Assembly: GCA_964036045.1 (NCBI GenBank)
Contig: OZ038380.1
Span: 7,587,913 to 7,651,912, forward strand
From: Eutreptiella sp. 'Long Island Sound 2002'
Taxonomy: Eukaryota; Euglenozoa; Euglenophyceae; Eutreptiales; Eutreptiaceae
Reading direction: 5' to 3'
Length of the DNA: 64,000 nt
The position numbers and the translations under genes were made by a program. This document shows positions 40,378-52,670 of this stretch, piece after piece. The notes beneath the pieces were generated by a model that did no database searches, had not been told where the DNA came from, and was given only the letters and a program-made list of their open reading frames with translations. The first letter of the stretch is position 1; each line of letters starts with the position of its first letter.

Positions 40378-41540
40378 TCAGTTTTGGGGCATTGTGACCA
40401 CAATGTGGGGCACAAACAGTGAGTGCAGCATTGCCGCAAAAAACACATGGTGAGACCCCAGTCTTGTGTGTAATAATGATTTACCACAGTCCAACCATGA
40501 CTTCTGCACGAAAACTGCTTGGCCAAGACCGAGCCAGTTTTGGGGCACAGTTGCCACAATGTGGGGCACAAACAGTGAGTGCAGCATTGCCGCAAAAAAC
40601 ACATGGTTAGACCCCAGTTTTGTGTGTAATAATGATTTACCACAGTCCAACCATGACTTCTGCACAAAGGCTGCATGGCCAAGACCGAGCCAGTTTTGGG
40701 GCACAGTGGCCACAATGTGGGGCACAAACTGTGAGTGCAGCGTTGCCGCAGAAAACACATGGTGAGACCCCAGTTTTGTGTGTAGTAATGATTTACCACA
40801 GTCCAACCATGACTTCTGCACAAAGGCTGCATGGCCAAGACCGAGCCAGTTTTGGGGCACATTGGCCACAATGTGGGGCACAAACTGTGAGTGCAGCATT
40901 GCCGCAAAAAACACATGGTGAGACCCCAGTTTTGTGTGTAATAATGATTTATCACAGTCGAACCACGACTTCTGCACAAAGGCTGCATGGCCAAGACCGA
41001 GCCAGTTTTGGGGCACAGTGGCCACAATGTGGGGCACAAACTGTGAGTGCAGCATTGCCGCAAAAAACACATGGTGAGACCCAAGTTTGGGGTGTAATAA
41101 TGATTTACCACAGTCCAATCATGACTTCTGCACAAAATCTGCATGGCCAAGACCGAGCCAGCTTTGGAGCATTGTGACCACAATGTGGGACACAAACTGT
41201 GAGTGCAGCATTGCCGCAAAAAACACATGGTGAGGCCCCAGTTTTGTGTGTAATAATGATTCACCACAGTCCAACCATGACTTCTGCACAAAGGCTGCAT
41301 GGCCAAGACCGAGCCAGTTTTGGGGCACAGTGGCCACAATGTGGGACACAAACTGTGAGTGCAGCATTGCCGCAAAAAACACATGGTGAGACCCCAGTCT
41401 TGTGTGTAATAATGATTTACCACAGTCCAACCATGACTTCTGCACAAAAACTGCTTGGCCAAGACCGAGCCAGTTTTGGGGCACAGTGGCCACAATGTGG
41501 GGCACAAACAGTGAGTGCAGCATTGCCGCAAAAAACACAT
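40378..41540. repeat. Further copy of the 9-mer HOR, offset 1,872 bp
   Basis: This segment matches about 38,506-39,668 at +1,872 (12 x 156), so three extra monomers separate it from the second 9-mer copy. The same ACTGCTTGG, GTCGAACCACGAC, AAGTTTGGGGTG and GGGACAC series follows in order. Related, more rearranged copies begin near 43,490, 45,990 and 46,960. Confidence 0.8.
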
Positions 41541-42766
41541 GGTTAGACCCCAGTTTTGTGTGTAATAATGATTTACCACAGTCCAACCATGACTTCTGCA
41601 CAAAGGCTGCATGGCCAAGACCGAGCCAGTTTTGGGGCACAGTGGCCACAATGTGGGGCACAAACTGTGAGTGCAGCGTTGCCGCAAAAAACACATGGTG
41701 AGACCCCAGTTTTGTGTGTAGTAATGATTTACCACAGTCCAACCATGACTTCTGCACAAAGGCTGCATGGCCAAGACCGAGCCAGTTTTGGGGCACAATG
41801 GCCACAATGTGGGGCACAAACTGTGAGTGCAGCATTGCCGCAAAAATCACATGGTTAGACCCCAGTTTTGTGTGTAATAATGATTTACCACAGTCCAACC
41901 ATGACTTCTGCACAAAGGCTGCATGGCCAAGACCGAGCCAGTTTTGGAGCATTGAGACCACAATGAGGGGCACAAACTGTGAGTGCAGCATTGCCGCAAA
42001 AAACACATGGTTAGACCCCAGTTTTGTGTGTAATAATGATTTACCACAGTCCAACCATGACTTCTGCACAAAGGCTGCATGGCCAAGACCGAGCCAGCTT
42101 TGGAGCATTGTGACCACAATGTGGGGCACAAACAGTGAGTGCAGCATTGCCGCAAAAAACACATGGTGAGACCCCAGTTTTGTGTGCAATAATGATTTAC
42201 CACAGTCCAACCATGACTTCTGCACAAAGGCTGCATGTCCAAGACCGAGCCAGTTTTGGAGCATTGCGACCACAATGTGGGGCACAAACAGTGAGTGCAG
42301 CATGACCGCAAAAAACACATGGTGTGACCCCTGTTTTGTGTGCAATAATGCTTTACCACAGTCCAATCATGACTTCTGCACAAAGGCTGCATGGCCAAGA
42401 CCGAGCCAGTTTTGGGGCACAGTGGCCACAACGTGGGGCACAAACTGTGAGTGCAGCATTGCCGCAAAAAACACATGCTGAGACCCCAGTCTTGTGTGTA
42501 ATAATGATTTACCACAGTCCAACCATGACTTCTGCACAAAGGCTGCATGGCCAAGACCGAGCCAGTTTTGGGGCACAGTGCCCACAATGTGGGGCACAAA
42601 GTGTGAGTGCAGCATTGCCGCAAAAAACATACGGTGAGGCCCCAGTTTTGTGTGTAATAATGATTTACCACAGTCGAATCATGACTTCTGCACAAAGGCT
42701 GCATGGCCAAGACCGAGCCAGTTTTGGGGCACAGTGGCCACAATGTGGGGCACAAACTGTGAGTGC

Positions 42767-42862
42767 AGCATGGCCAAGACCGACCCAGTTTTGGAGCATT
42801 GTGACCACAATGAGGGGCACAAACAGTGAGTGCAGCATTGCCGCAAAAAAAACACATGGTGA
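42767..42862 (+). other. Truncated unit: 89-bp deletion and 2-bp insertion
   Basis: At 42,767 GTGCAGCAT joins directly to GGCCAAGACC, skipping from GCAGCATTGCC of one unit to TGCATGGCC within the next. The two ends share GCAT, so the join could be microhomology-mediated. About 75 bp later the A-tract has eight A where six are usual (about 42,844-42,851). Anchors at 42,644 and 42,869 are 225 bp apart, 87 bp less than two units. As 87 is divisible by three, the long minus-strand frame is shifted between the two lesions and then restored. This is the only partial monomer in the window. Confidence 0.92.
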
Positions 42863-44502
42863 GACCCCTGTTTTGTGTGCAATAATGATTTACCACAGTC
42901 CAACCATGACTTCTGCACAAAGGCTGCATGGCCAAGACCCAGTCAGTTTTGGGGCACAGTGGCCACAATGTGGGGCACAAACAGTGAGTGCAGCATTGCC
43001 GCAAAAATCACATGGTTAGACCCCAGTTTTGTGTGTAATAATGATTTACCACAGTCCAACCATGACTGCTGCACAAAGGCTGCATGGCCAAGACCGAGCC
43101 AGTTTTGGGGCACAGTGGCCACAATGTGGGGCACAAACTGTGAGTGCGGCATTGCCGCAAAAAACACACTTTGAGACCCCTGTTTTGTGTGCAATAATGA
43201 TTTACCACAGTCCAATCATGACTTCTGCACAAAGGCTGCATGGCCAAGACCGAGCCAGTTTTGAAGCATTGTGACCACAATGTGGGGCACAAACAGTGAG
43301 TGCAGCATTGCCGCAAAAAACACATGGTGTGACCCCTGTTTTGTGTGCAATAAAGATTTACCACAGTCCAACCATGACTTCTGCACAAAGGCTGCATGGC
43401 CAAGACCGAGCCAGTTTTGGAGCATTGTGACCACACTGTGGGGCACAAACTGTGAGTGCAGCATTGCCGCAAAAAACACATGCTGAGACCCCAGTTTTGT
43501 GTGCAATAATGATTTACCACAGTCCAATCATGACTTCTGCACAAAGGCTGCATGGCCAAGACAGAGCCAGTTTTGGGGCATTGTGACCACAATGTGGGGC
43601 ACAAACAGTGAGTGCAGCATTGCCGCAAAGAACACATGGTGAGACCCCAGTCTTGTGTGTAATAATGATTTACCACAGTCCAACCATGACTTCTGCACAA
43701 AAACTGCTTGGCCAAGACCAAGCCAGTTTTGGGGCACAGTGGCCACAATGTGGGGCACAAACAGTGAGTGCAGCATTGCCGCAAAAAACACATGGTTAGA
43801 CCCCAGTTTTGTGTGTAATAATGATTTACCACAGTCCAACCATGACTTCTGCACAAAGGCTGCATGGCCAAGACCGAGCCAGTTTTGGGGCACAGTGGCC
43901 ACAATGTGGGGCACGAACTGTGAGTGCAGCGTTGCGGCAAAAAACACATGGTGAGACCCCAGTTTTGTGTGTAGTAATGATTTACCACAGTCCAACCATG
44001 ACTTCTGCACAAAGGCTGCATGGCCAAGACCGAGCCAGTTTTGGGGCACATTGGCCACAATGTGGGGCACAAACTGTGAGTGCAGCATTGCCGCAAAAAA
44101 CACATGGTGAGACCCCAGTTTTGTGTGTAATAATGAATTATCACAGTCGAACCACGACTTCTGCACAAAGGCTGCATGGCCAAGACCGAGCCAGTTTTGG
44201 GGCACAGTGGCCACAATGTGGGGCACAAACTGTGAGTGCAGCATTGCCGCAAAAAACACATGGTGAGACCCAGGTTTGTGGTGTAGTAATGATTTACCAC
44301 AGTCCAATCATGACTTCTGCACAAAAACTGCTTGGCCAAGACCGAGCCAGCTTTGGAGCATTGTGACCACAATGTGGGACACAAACTGTGAGTGCAGCAT
44401 TGCCGCAAAAAACACATGGTTAGACCCCAGTTTTGTGTGTAATAATGATTTACCACAGTCCAATCATGACTTCTGCACAAAGGCTGCATGGCCAAGACCG
44501 AG

Positions 44503-47500
44503 TCAGTTTTGGGGCACAGTGGCCACAATGTGGGGCACAAACTGTGAGTGCAGCATTGCCGCAAAAAACACATGGTGAGACCCCAGTTTTGTGTGCAATA
44601 ATGATTTACCACAGTCCAACCATGACTTCTGCACAAAGGCTGCATGGCCAAGACCGAGCCAGCTTTGGAGCATTGTGACCACAATGAGGGGCACAAACTG
44701 TGAGTGCAGCATTGCCGCAAAAAACACATGGTTAGATCCCAGTTTTGTGTGTAATAATGATTTACCACAGTCCAACCATGACTTCTGCACAAAGGCTGCA
44801 TGGCCAAGACCGAGCCAGCTTTGGAGCATTGTGACCACAATGAGGGGCACAAACTGTGAGTGCAGCATTGCCGCAAAAAACACATGGTTAGACCCCAGTT
44901 TTGTGTGTAATAATGATTTACCACAGTCCAACCATGACTTCTGCACAAAGGCTGCGTGGCCAAGACCGAGCCAGTTTTGGAGCATTGTGACCACAATGTG
45001 GGGCACAAACAGTGAGTGCAGCATTGCCGCAAAAAACACATGGTGACACCCCAGTTTTGTGTGCAATAATGATTTACCACAGTCCAACCATGACTTCTGC
45101 ACAAAGGCTGCATGGCCAAGACCGAGCCAGTTTTGGAGCATTGTGACCACAATGTGGGGCACAAACTGTGAGTGCAGCATTGCCGCAAAGAACACATGGT
45201 GAGACCCGAGTTTTGTGTGTAATAATGATTTACCACAGTCCAACCATGACTTCTGCACAAAGGCTGCATGGCCAAGACCGAGCCAGTTTTGGGGCACAGT
45301 GGCCACAATGTGGGGCACAAACTGTGAGTGCAGCATTGCCGCAAAATACACACGGTGAGACCCCAGTTTTGTGTGTAATAATGATTTACCACAGTCCAAC
45401 CATGACTTCTGCACAAAGGCTGCATGGCCAAGACCGAGCCAGTTTTGGGGCACAGTGGCCACAATGTGGGGCACAAACTGTGAGTGCAGCGTTGCCGCAA
45501 AAAACACATGGTGAGACCCCAGTTTTGTGTGTAGTAATGAGTTACCACAGTCCAATCATGACTTCTGCACAAAGGCTGCATGGCCAAGACCGAGCCAGTT
45601 TTGGGGCACAGTGGCCACAATGTGGGGCACAAACTGTGAGTGCAGCATTGCCGCAAAAAACACATGGTGAGACCCCAGTCTTGTGTGTAATAATGATTTA
45701 CCACAGTCCAACCATGACTTGTGCACAAAGGCTGCATGGCCAAGACCGAGCCAGTTTTGGAGCATTGTGACCACAATGAGGGGCACAAACAGTGAGTGCA
45801 GCATTGCCGCAAAAAACACATGGTGTGACCCCTGTTTTGTGTGCAATAAAGATTTACCACAGTCCAACCATGACTTCTGCACAAAGGCTGCATGGCCAAG
45901 ACCGAGCCAGTTTTGGAGCATTGTGACCCCACTGTGGGGCACAAACTGTGAGTGCAGCATTGCCGCAAAAAAAACATGCTGAGACCCCAGTTTCGTGTGC
46001 AATAATGATTTACCACAGTCCAATCATGACTTCTGCACAAAGGCTGCATGGCCAAGACAGAGCCAGTTTTGGGGCACAGTGGCCACAATGTGGGGCACAA
46101 ACTGTGAGTGCAGCATTGCCGCAAAAAACACATGGTGAGACTCCAGTCTTGTGTGTAATAATGATTTACCACAGTCCAACCATGACGTCTGCACAAAAAC
46201 TGCTTGGCCAAGACCGAGCCAGTTTTGTCGCACAGTGGCCACAATGTGGGGCACAAACAGTGAGTGCAGCATTGCCGCAGAAAACACATGGTTAGACCCC
46301 AGTTTTGTGTGTAATAATGATTTACCACAGTCCAACCATGACTTCTGCACAAAGGCTGCATGGCCAAGACCGAGCCAGTTTTGGGGCACAGTGGCCACAA
46401 TGTGGGGCACAAACTGTGAGTGCAGCGTTGCCGCAAAAAACACATGGTGAGACCCCAGTTTTGTGTGTAGTAATGAGTTACCACAGTCCAACCATGACTT
46501 CTGCACAAAGGCTGCATGGCCAAGACCGAGCCAGTTTTGGGGCACATTGGCCACAATGTGCGGCACAAACTGTGAGTGCAGCATTGCCGCAAAAAACACA
46601 TGGTGAGACCCCAGTTTTGTGTGTAATAATGATTTATCACAGTCGAACCACGACTTCTGCACAAAGGCTGCATGGCCAAGACCGAGCCAGTTTTGGGGCA
46701 CAGTGGCCACAATGTGGGGCACAAACTGTGAGTGCAGCATTGCCGCAAAAAACACATGGTGGGACCCAAGTTTGGGGTGTAATAATGATTTACCACAGTC
46801 CAATCATGACTTCTGCACAAAATCTGCATGGCCAAGACCGACCCAGTTTTGGAGCATTGTGACCACAATGTGGGACACAAACTGTGAGTGCAGCATTGCC
46901 GCAAAAAACACATGGTGAGGCCCCAGTTTTGTGTGTAATAATGATTTACCACAGTCCAATCATGACTTCTGCACAAAGGCTGCATGGCCAAGACAGAGCC
47001 AGTTTTGGGGCATTGTGACCACAATGTGGGGCACAAACAGTGAGTGCAGCATTGCCGCAAAAAACACATGGTGAGACCCCAGTCTTGTGTGTAATAATGA
47101 TTTACCACAGTCCAACCATGACTTCTGCACAAAAACTGCTTGGCCAAGACCGAGCCAGTTTTGGGGCACAGTGGCCACAATGTGGGGCACAAACAGTGAG
47201 TGCAGCATTGCCGCAAAAAACACATGGTGAGACCCCAGTTTTGTGTGTAGTAATGATTTACCACAGTCCAACCATGACTTCTGCACAAAGGCTGCATGGC
47301 CAAGACCGAGCCAGCTTTGGGGCACAGTGGCCACAATGTGGGGCACAAACTGTGAGTGCAGCATTGCCGCAAAAAACACATGGTGAGACCCCAGTTTTGT
47401 GTGTAGTAATGATTTACCACAGTCCAACCATGACTTCTGCACAAAGGCTGCATGGCCAAGACCGAGCCAGCTTTGGGGCACAGTGGCCACAATGTGGGGC

Positions 47501-49143
47501 ACAAACTGTGAGTGCAGCATTGCCGCAAAAAACACATGGTGAGACCCCAGTCTTGTGTGTAATAATGATTTACCACAGTCCAACCATGACTTCTGCACAA
47601 AGGCTGCATGGCCAAGACCGAGCCAGTTTTGGGGCACAGTGGCCACAATGTGGGGCACAAACTGTGAGTGCAGCGTTGCCGCAACAAACACATGGTGAGA
47701 CCCCAGTTTTGTGTGTAGTAATGATTTACCACAGTCCAACCATGACTTCTGCACAAAGGCTGCATGGCCAAGACCGAGCCAGTTTTGGGGCACATTGGCC
47801 ACAATGAGGGGCACAAACTGTGAGTGCAGCATTGCCGCAAAAAACACATGGTGAGACCCCAGTTTTGTGTGTAATAATGAGTTACCACAGTCGAACCACG
47901 ACTTCTGCACAAAGGCTGCATGGCCAAGACCGAGCCAGTTTTGGAGCATTGTGGCCACAATGTGGGGCACAAACTGTGAGTGCAGCATTGCCGCAAAAAA
48001 CACATGGTGAGACCCCAGTTTTGTGTGTAATAATGATCTACCACAGTCCAACCATGACTTCTGCACAAAGGCTGCATGGCCAAGACCGAGTCAGTTTTGG
48101 GGCACAGTGGCCACAATGTGGGGCACAAACTGTGAGTGCAGCATTGCCGCAAAAAACACATGGTGAGACCCCAGTTTTGTGTGCAATAATGATTTACCAC
48201 AGTCCAACCATGACTTCTGCACAAAGGCTGCATGGCCAAGACCGAGCCAGTTTTGGAGCATTGTGACCACAATGAGGGGCACAAACTGTGAGTGCAGCAT
48301 TGCCGCAAAAAACACATGGTTAGACCCCAGTTTTGTGTGTAATAATGATTTACCACAGTCCAACCATGACTTCTGCACAAAGGCTGCATGGCCAAGACCG
48401 AGCCAGCTTTGGAGCATTGTGACCACAATGAGGGGCACAAACTGTGAGTGCAGCATTGCCGCAAAAAACACATGGTTGGACCCCAGTTTTGTATGTAATA
48501 ATGATTTACCACAGTCCAACCATGACTTCTGCACAAAGGCTGCATGGCCAAGACCGAGCCAGTTTTGGAGCATTGTGACCACAATGAGGGGCACAAACTG
48601 TGAGTGCAGCATTGCCGCAAAAAACACATGGTGAGACCCGAGTTTTGTGTGTAATAATGATTTACCACAGTCCAACCATGACTTCTGCACAAAGGCTGCA
48701 TGGCCAAGACCGAGCCAGTTTTGGGGCACAGTGGCCACAATGTGGGGCACAAACTGTGAGTGCAGCATTGCCGCAAAAAACACATGGTGAGACCCCAGTT
48801 TTGTGTGCAATAATGATTTACCACAGTCCAACCATGACTTCTGCACAAAAACTGTATGGCCAAGACCGAGCCAGTTTTGGAGCATTGTGACCACAATGTG
48901 GGGCACAAACTGTGAGTGCAGCATTGCCGCAAAAAACACATGGTGAGGCCCCAGTTTTGTGTGTAATAATGATTTACCACAGTCCAACCATGACTTCTGC
49001 ACAAAGGCTGCATGGCCAAGACCGAGCCAGTTTTGGAGCATTGTGACCACAATGAGGGGCACAAACAGTGAGTGCAGCATTGCCGCAAAAAACACACGGT
49101 GAGGCCCCAGTTTTGTGTGTAATAATGATTTACCACAGTCCAA
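44503..49143. repeat. Segment repeated at 3,588 bp (23 monomers)
   Basis: The run of GGAGCATTGTGACC monomers with TGAGGGGC and CAGCTTTGGAGC at about 44,503-45,200 recurs at about 48,091-48,790, shifted by 3,588 (23 x 156). The later variant GACCCGAGTTTTG lies at 45,203 and 48,635, one unit closer, so a monomer was gained or lost between the copies. The second copy crosses into domain V. Confidence 0.72.
47323..47354 (+). other. Example of the nested inverted repeat in the monomer
   Basis: CACAGT at 47,323-47,328 is the reverse complement of ACTGTG at 47,349-47,354. Between them CCACA (47,331-47,335), one A, and TGTGG (47,337-47,341) form a second, inner palindrome. The element could form a hairpin or cruciform. 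Its outer arms exist only where a monomer has both CACAGTGG and AAACTGTG; units with CATAGTGG or AAACAGTG keep only the inner arm. Confidence 0.85.
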
Positions 49144-52100
49144 TCATGACTTCTGCACAAAGGCTGCATGGCCAAGACCGAGCCAGTTTTGGGGCACAGT
49201 GGCCACAATGTGGGGCACAAACAGTGAGTGCAGCATTGCCGCAAAAAACACATGGTTAGACCCCAGTTTTGTGTGCAATAATGATTTACCACAGTCCAAC
49301 CATGACTTCTGCACAAAGGCTGCATGGCCAAGACCGAGCCAGTTTTGGGGCATAGTGGCCACAAGGTGGGGCACAAACTGTGAGTGCAGCATTGCCGCAA
49401 AAAACACATGGTGAGACCCCAGTTTTGTGTGTAATAATGATTTACCACAGTCCAACCATGACTTCTGCACAAAGGCTGCATGGCCAAGACCGAGCCAGCT
49501 TTGGAGCATTTTGACCACAATGTGGGGCACAAACAGTGAGTGCAGCAGTGCCGCAAATAACACATGGTGAGACCCCAGTTTTGTGCGTAATAATGATTTA
49601 CCACAGTCCAACCATGACTTCTGCACAAAGGCTGCATGGCCAAGACCGAGCCAGTTTTGGAGCATTGTGACCACAATGTGGGGCACAAACAGTGAGTGCA
49701 GCATTGCCGCAAATAACACATGGTGAGACCCCAGTTTTGTGTGTAATAATGATTTACCACAGTCCAACCATGACTTCTGCACAAAGGCTGCATGGCCAAG
49801 ACCGAGCCAGTTTTGGGGCATAGTGGCCACAATGTGGGGCACAAACTGTGAGTGCAGCATTGCCGCAAAAAACACACGGTGAGACCCCAGTTTTGTGTGC
49901 AATAATGATTTACCACAGTCCAATCATGACTTCTGCACAAAAACTGTATGGCCAAGACCGAGCCAATTTTGGAGCATTGTGACCACAATGTGGGGCACAA
50001 ACTGTGAGTGCAGCATTGCCGCAAAAAACACATGGTGAGACCCCAGTTTTGTGTGTAATAATGATTTACCACAGTCCAACCATGACTTCTGCACAAAGGC
50101 TGCATGGCCAAGACCGAGCCAGTTTTGGAGCATTGTGACCACAATGTGGGGCACAAACAGTGAGTGCAGCATTGCCGCAAATAACACATGGTGAGACCCC
50201 AGTTTTGTGTGTAATAATGATTTACCACAGTCCAACCATGACTTCTGCACAAAAACTGCATGGCCAAGACCGAGCCAGTTTTGGGGCATAGTGGCCACAA
50301 TGTGGGGCACAAGCAGTGAGTGCAGCATTGCCGCAAAAAACACATGGTGAGACCCCAGTTTTGTGTGTAATAATGATTTACCACAGTCCAACCATGACTT
50401 CTGCACAAAGGCTGCATGGCCAAGACCGAGCCAGTTTTGGGGCACAGTGGCCACAATGTGGGGCACAAACTGTGAGTGCAGCATTGCCGCAAAAAACACA
50501 CGGTGAGACCCCAGTTTTGTGTGTAATAATGATTTACCACAGTCCAATCATGACTTCTGCACAAAAACTGTACGGCCAAGACCGAGCCAATTTTGGAGCA
50601 TTGTGACCACAATGTGGGGCACAAACTGTGAGTGCAGGATTGCCGCAAAAAACACATGGTGAGGCCCCAGTTTTGTGTGTAATAATGATTTACCACAGTC
50701 CAACCATGACTTCTGCACAAAGGCTGCATGGCCAAGACCGAGCCAGTTTTGGAGCATTGTGACCACAATGAGGGGCACAAACAGTGAGTGCAGCATTGCC
50801 GCAAAAAACACACGGTGAGGCCCCAGTTTTGTGTGTAATAATGATTTACCACAGTCCAATCATGACTTCTGCACAAAGGCTGCATGGCCAAGACCGAGCC
50901 AGTTTTGGGGCACAGTGGCCACAATGTGGGGCACAAACAGTGAGTGCAGCATTGCCGCAAAAAACACATGGTGAGACCCCAGTTTTGTGTGCAATAATGA
51001 TTTACCACAGTCCAACCATGACTTCTGCACAAAGGCTGCATGGCCAAGACCGAGCCAGTTTTGGGGCATAGTGGCCACAAGGTGGGGCACAAACTGTGAG
51101 TGCAGCATTGCCGCAAAAAACACATGGTGAGACCCCAGTTTTGTGTGTAATAATGATTTACCACAGTCCAACCATGACTTCTGCACAAAGGCTGCATGGC
51201 CAAGACCGAGCCAGCTTTGGAGCATTTTGACCACAATGTGGGGCACAAACAGTGAGTGCAGCAGTGCCGCAAATAACACATGGTGAGACCCCAGTTTTGT
51301 GCGTAATAATGATTTACCACAGTCCAACCATGACTTCTGCACAAAGGCTGCATGGCCAAGACCGAGCCAGTTTTGGAGCATTGTGACCACAATGTGGGGC
51401 ACAAACAGTGAGTGCAGCATTGCCGCAAATAACACATGGTGAGACCCCAGTTTTGTGTGTAATAATGATTTACCACAGTCCAACCATGACTTCTGCACAA
51501 AGGCTGCATGGCCAAGACCGAGCCAGTTTTGGGGCATAGTGGCCACAATGTGGGGCACAAACTGTGAGTGCAGCATTGCCGCAAAAAACACACGGTGAGA
51601 CCCCAGTTTTGTGTGCAATAATGATTTACCACAGTCCAATCATGACTTCTGCACAAAAACTGTATGGCCAAGACCGAGCCAATTTTGGAGCATTGTGACC
51701 ACAATGTGGGGCACAAACTGTGAGTGCAGCATTGCCGCAAAAAACACATGGTGAGACCCCAGTTTTGTGTGTAATAATGATTTACCACAGTCCAACCATG
51801 ACTTCTGCACAAAGGCTGCATGGCCAAGACCGAGCCAGTTTTGGAGCATTGTGACCACAATGTGGGGCACAAACAGTGAGTGCAGCATTGCCGCAAATAA
51901 CACATGGTGAGACCCCAGTTTTGTGTGTAATAATGATTTACCACAGTCCAACCATGACTTCTGCACAAAAACTGCATGGCCAAGACCGAGCCAGTTTTGG
52001 GGCATAGTGGCCACAATGTGGGGCACAAGCAGTGAGTGCAGCATTGCCGCAAAAAACACATGGTGAGACCCCAGTTTTGTGTGTAATAATGATTTACCAC

Positions 52101-52670
52101 AGTCCAACCATGACTTCTGCACAAAGGCTGCATGGCCAAGACCGAGCCAGTTTTGGGGCACAGTGGCCACAATGTGGGGCACAAACTGTGAGTGCAGCAT
52201 TGCCGCAAAAAACACACGGTGAGACCCCAGTTTTGTGTGTAATAATGATTTACCACAGTCCAATCATGACTTCTGCACAAAAACTGTACGGCCAAGACCG
52301 AGCCAATTTTGGAGCATTGTGACCACAATGTGGGGCACAAACTGTGAGTGCAGCATTGCCGCAAAAAACACATGGTGAGGCCCCAGTTTTGTGTGTAATA
52401 ATGATTTACCACAGTCCAACCATGACTTCTGCACAAAGGCTGCATGGCCAAGACCGACCCAGTTTTGGAGCATTGCGACCACAATGAGGGGCACAAACAG
52501 TGAGTGCAGCATTGCCGCAAAAAACACACGGTGAGGCCCCAGTTTTGTGTGTAATAATGATTTACCACAGTCCAATCATGACTTCTGCACAAAGGCTGCA
52601 TGGCCAAGACCGAGCCAGTTTTGGGGCACAGTGGCCACAATGTGGGGCACAAACAGTGAGTGCAGCATTG
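48860..52670. repeat. 11-mer higher-order repeat, 1,716 bp, two close copies plus part of a third
   Basis: Copies run about 48,860-50,575 and 50,576-52,291, and a third begins and continues to about 52,670. Shared private variants at +1,716 are ACAAGGTGGGG (about 49,362 and 51,078), GCAGCAGTGCCGC (about 49,541 and 51,257), TTTTGTGCGTAAT, ACAAGCAGTGAG (about 50,310 and 52,026) and GAGCCAATTTTGG. The few differences noticed include GGTTAGACC near 49,256 against GGTGAGACC, and GCAGGATTGCC only near 50,636. The close match suggests recent duplication. Confidence 0.88.

Larger units (their letters stand above)
35315..44310. repeat. 6,396-bp (41-monomer) segmental duplication
   Basis: The segment from about 35,315 recurs from about 41,711: AAAAATCACATGG lies at about 35,446 and 41,842, a shift of 6,396 (41 x 156). 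Further shared variants are GCATTGAGACCAC, CACAGTCGAATC (about 36,275 and 42,671), ACACACTTTGAG and GTTTTGAAGCATTG. Beyond 42.85 kb the shift becomes 6,465 minus one unit-equivalent, that is 41 units plus 69, because the second copy carries the large deletion. Matching continues to about 37,840 and 44,310. The 9-mer expansions lie between the copies. Confidence 0.82.
34851..48090. repeat. Domain IV: ACTGCTTGG / GGGACACAA subfamily
   Basis: Diagnostic variants are AAAAACTGCTTGG, CCCAGTCTTGTG, TGTGTAGTAATG, CACATTGGCC, TGTGGGACACAA, AGTTTGGGGTG, GTCGAACCACGAC and GCAGCGTTGCC. The domain is built from 9- and 12-mer HORs nested in a larger 41-mer duplication. It contains the only large length change in the window, near 42.77 kb. 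No non-satellite sequence is present. Confidence 0.82.

Noticed and set aside
42767-42862. Mobile-element insertion or excision scar at the truncated unit
   Set aside because: No target-site duplication, terminal repeat or foreign base is present. A deletion between GCAT microhomologies plus an A-tract gain explains the sequence.
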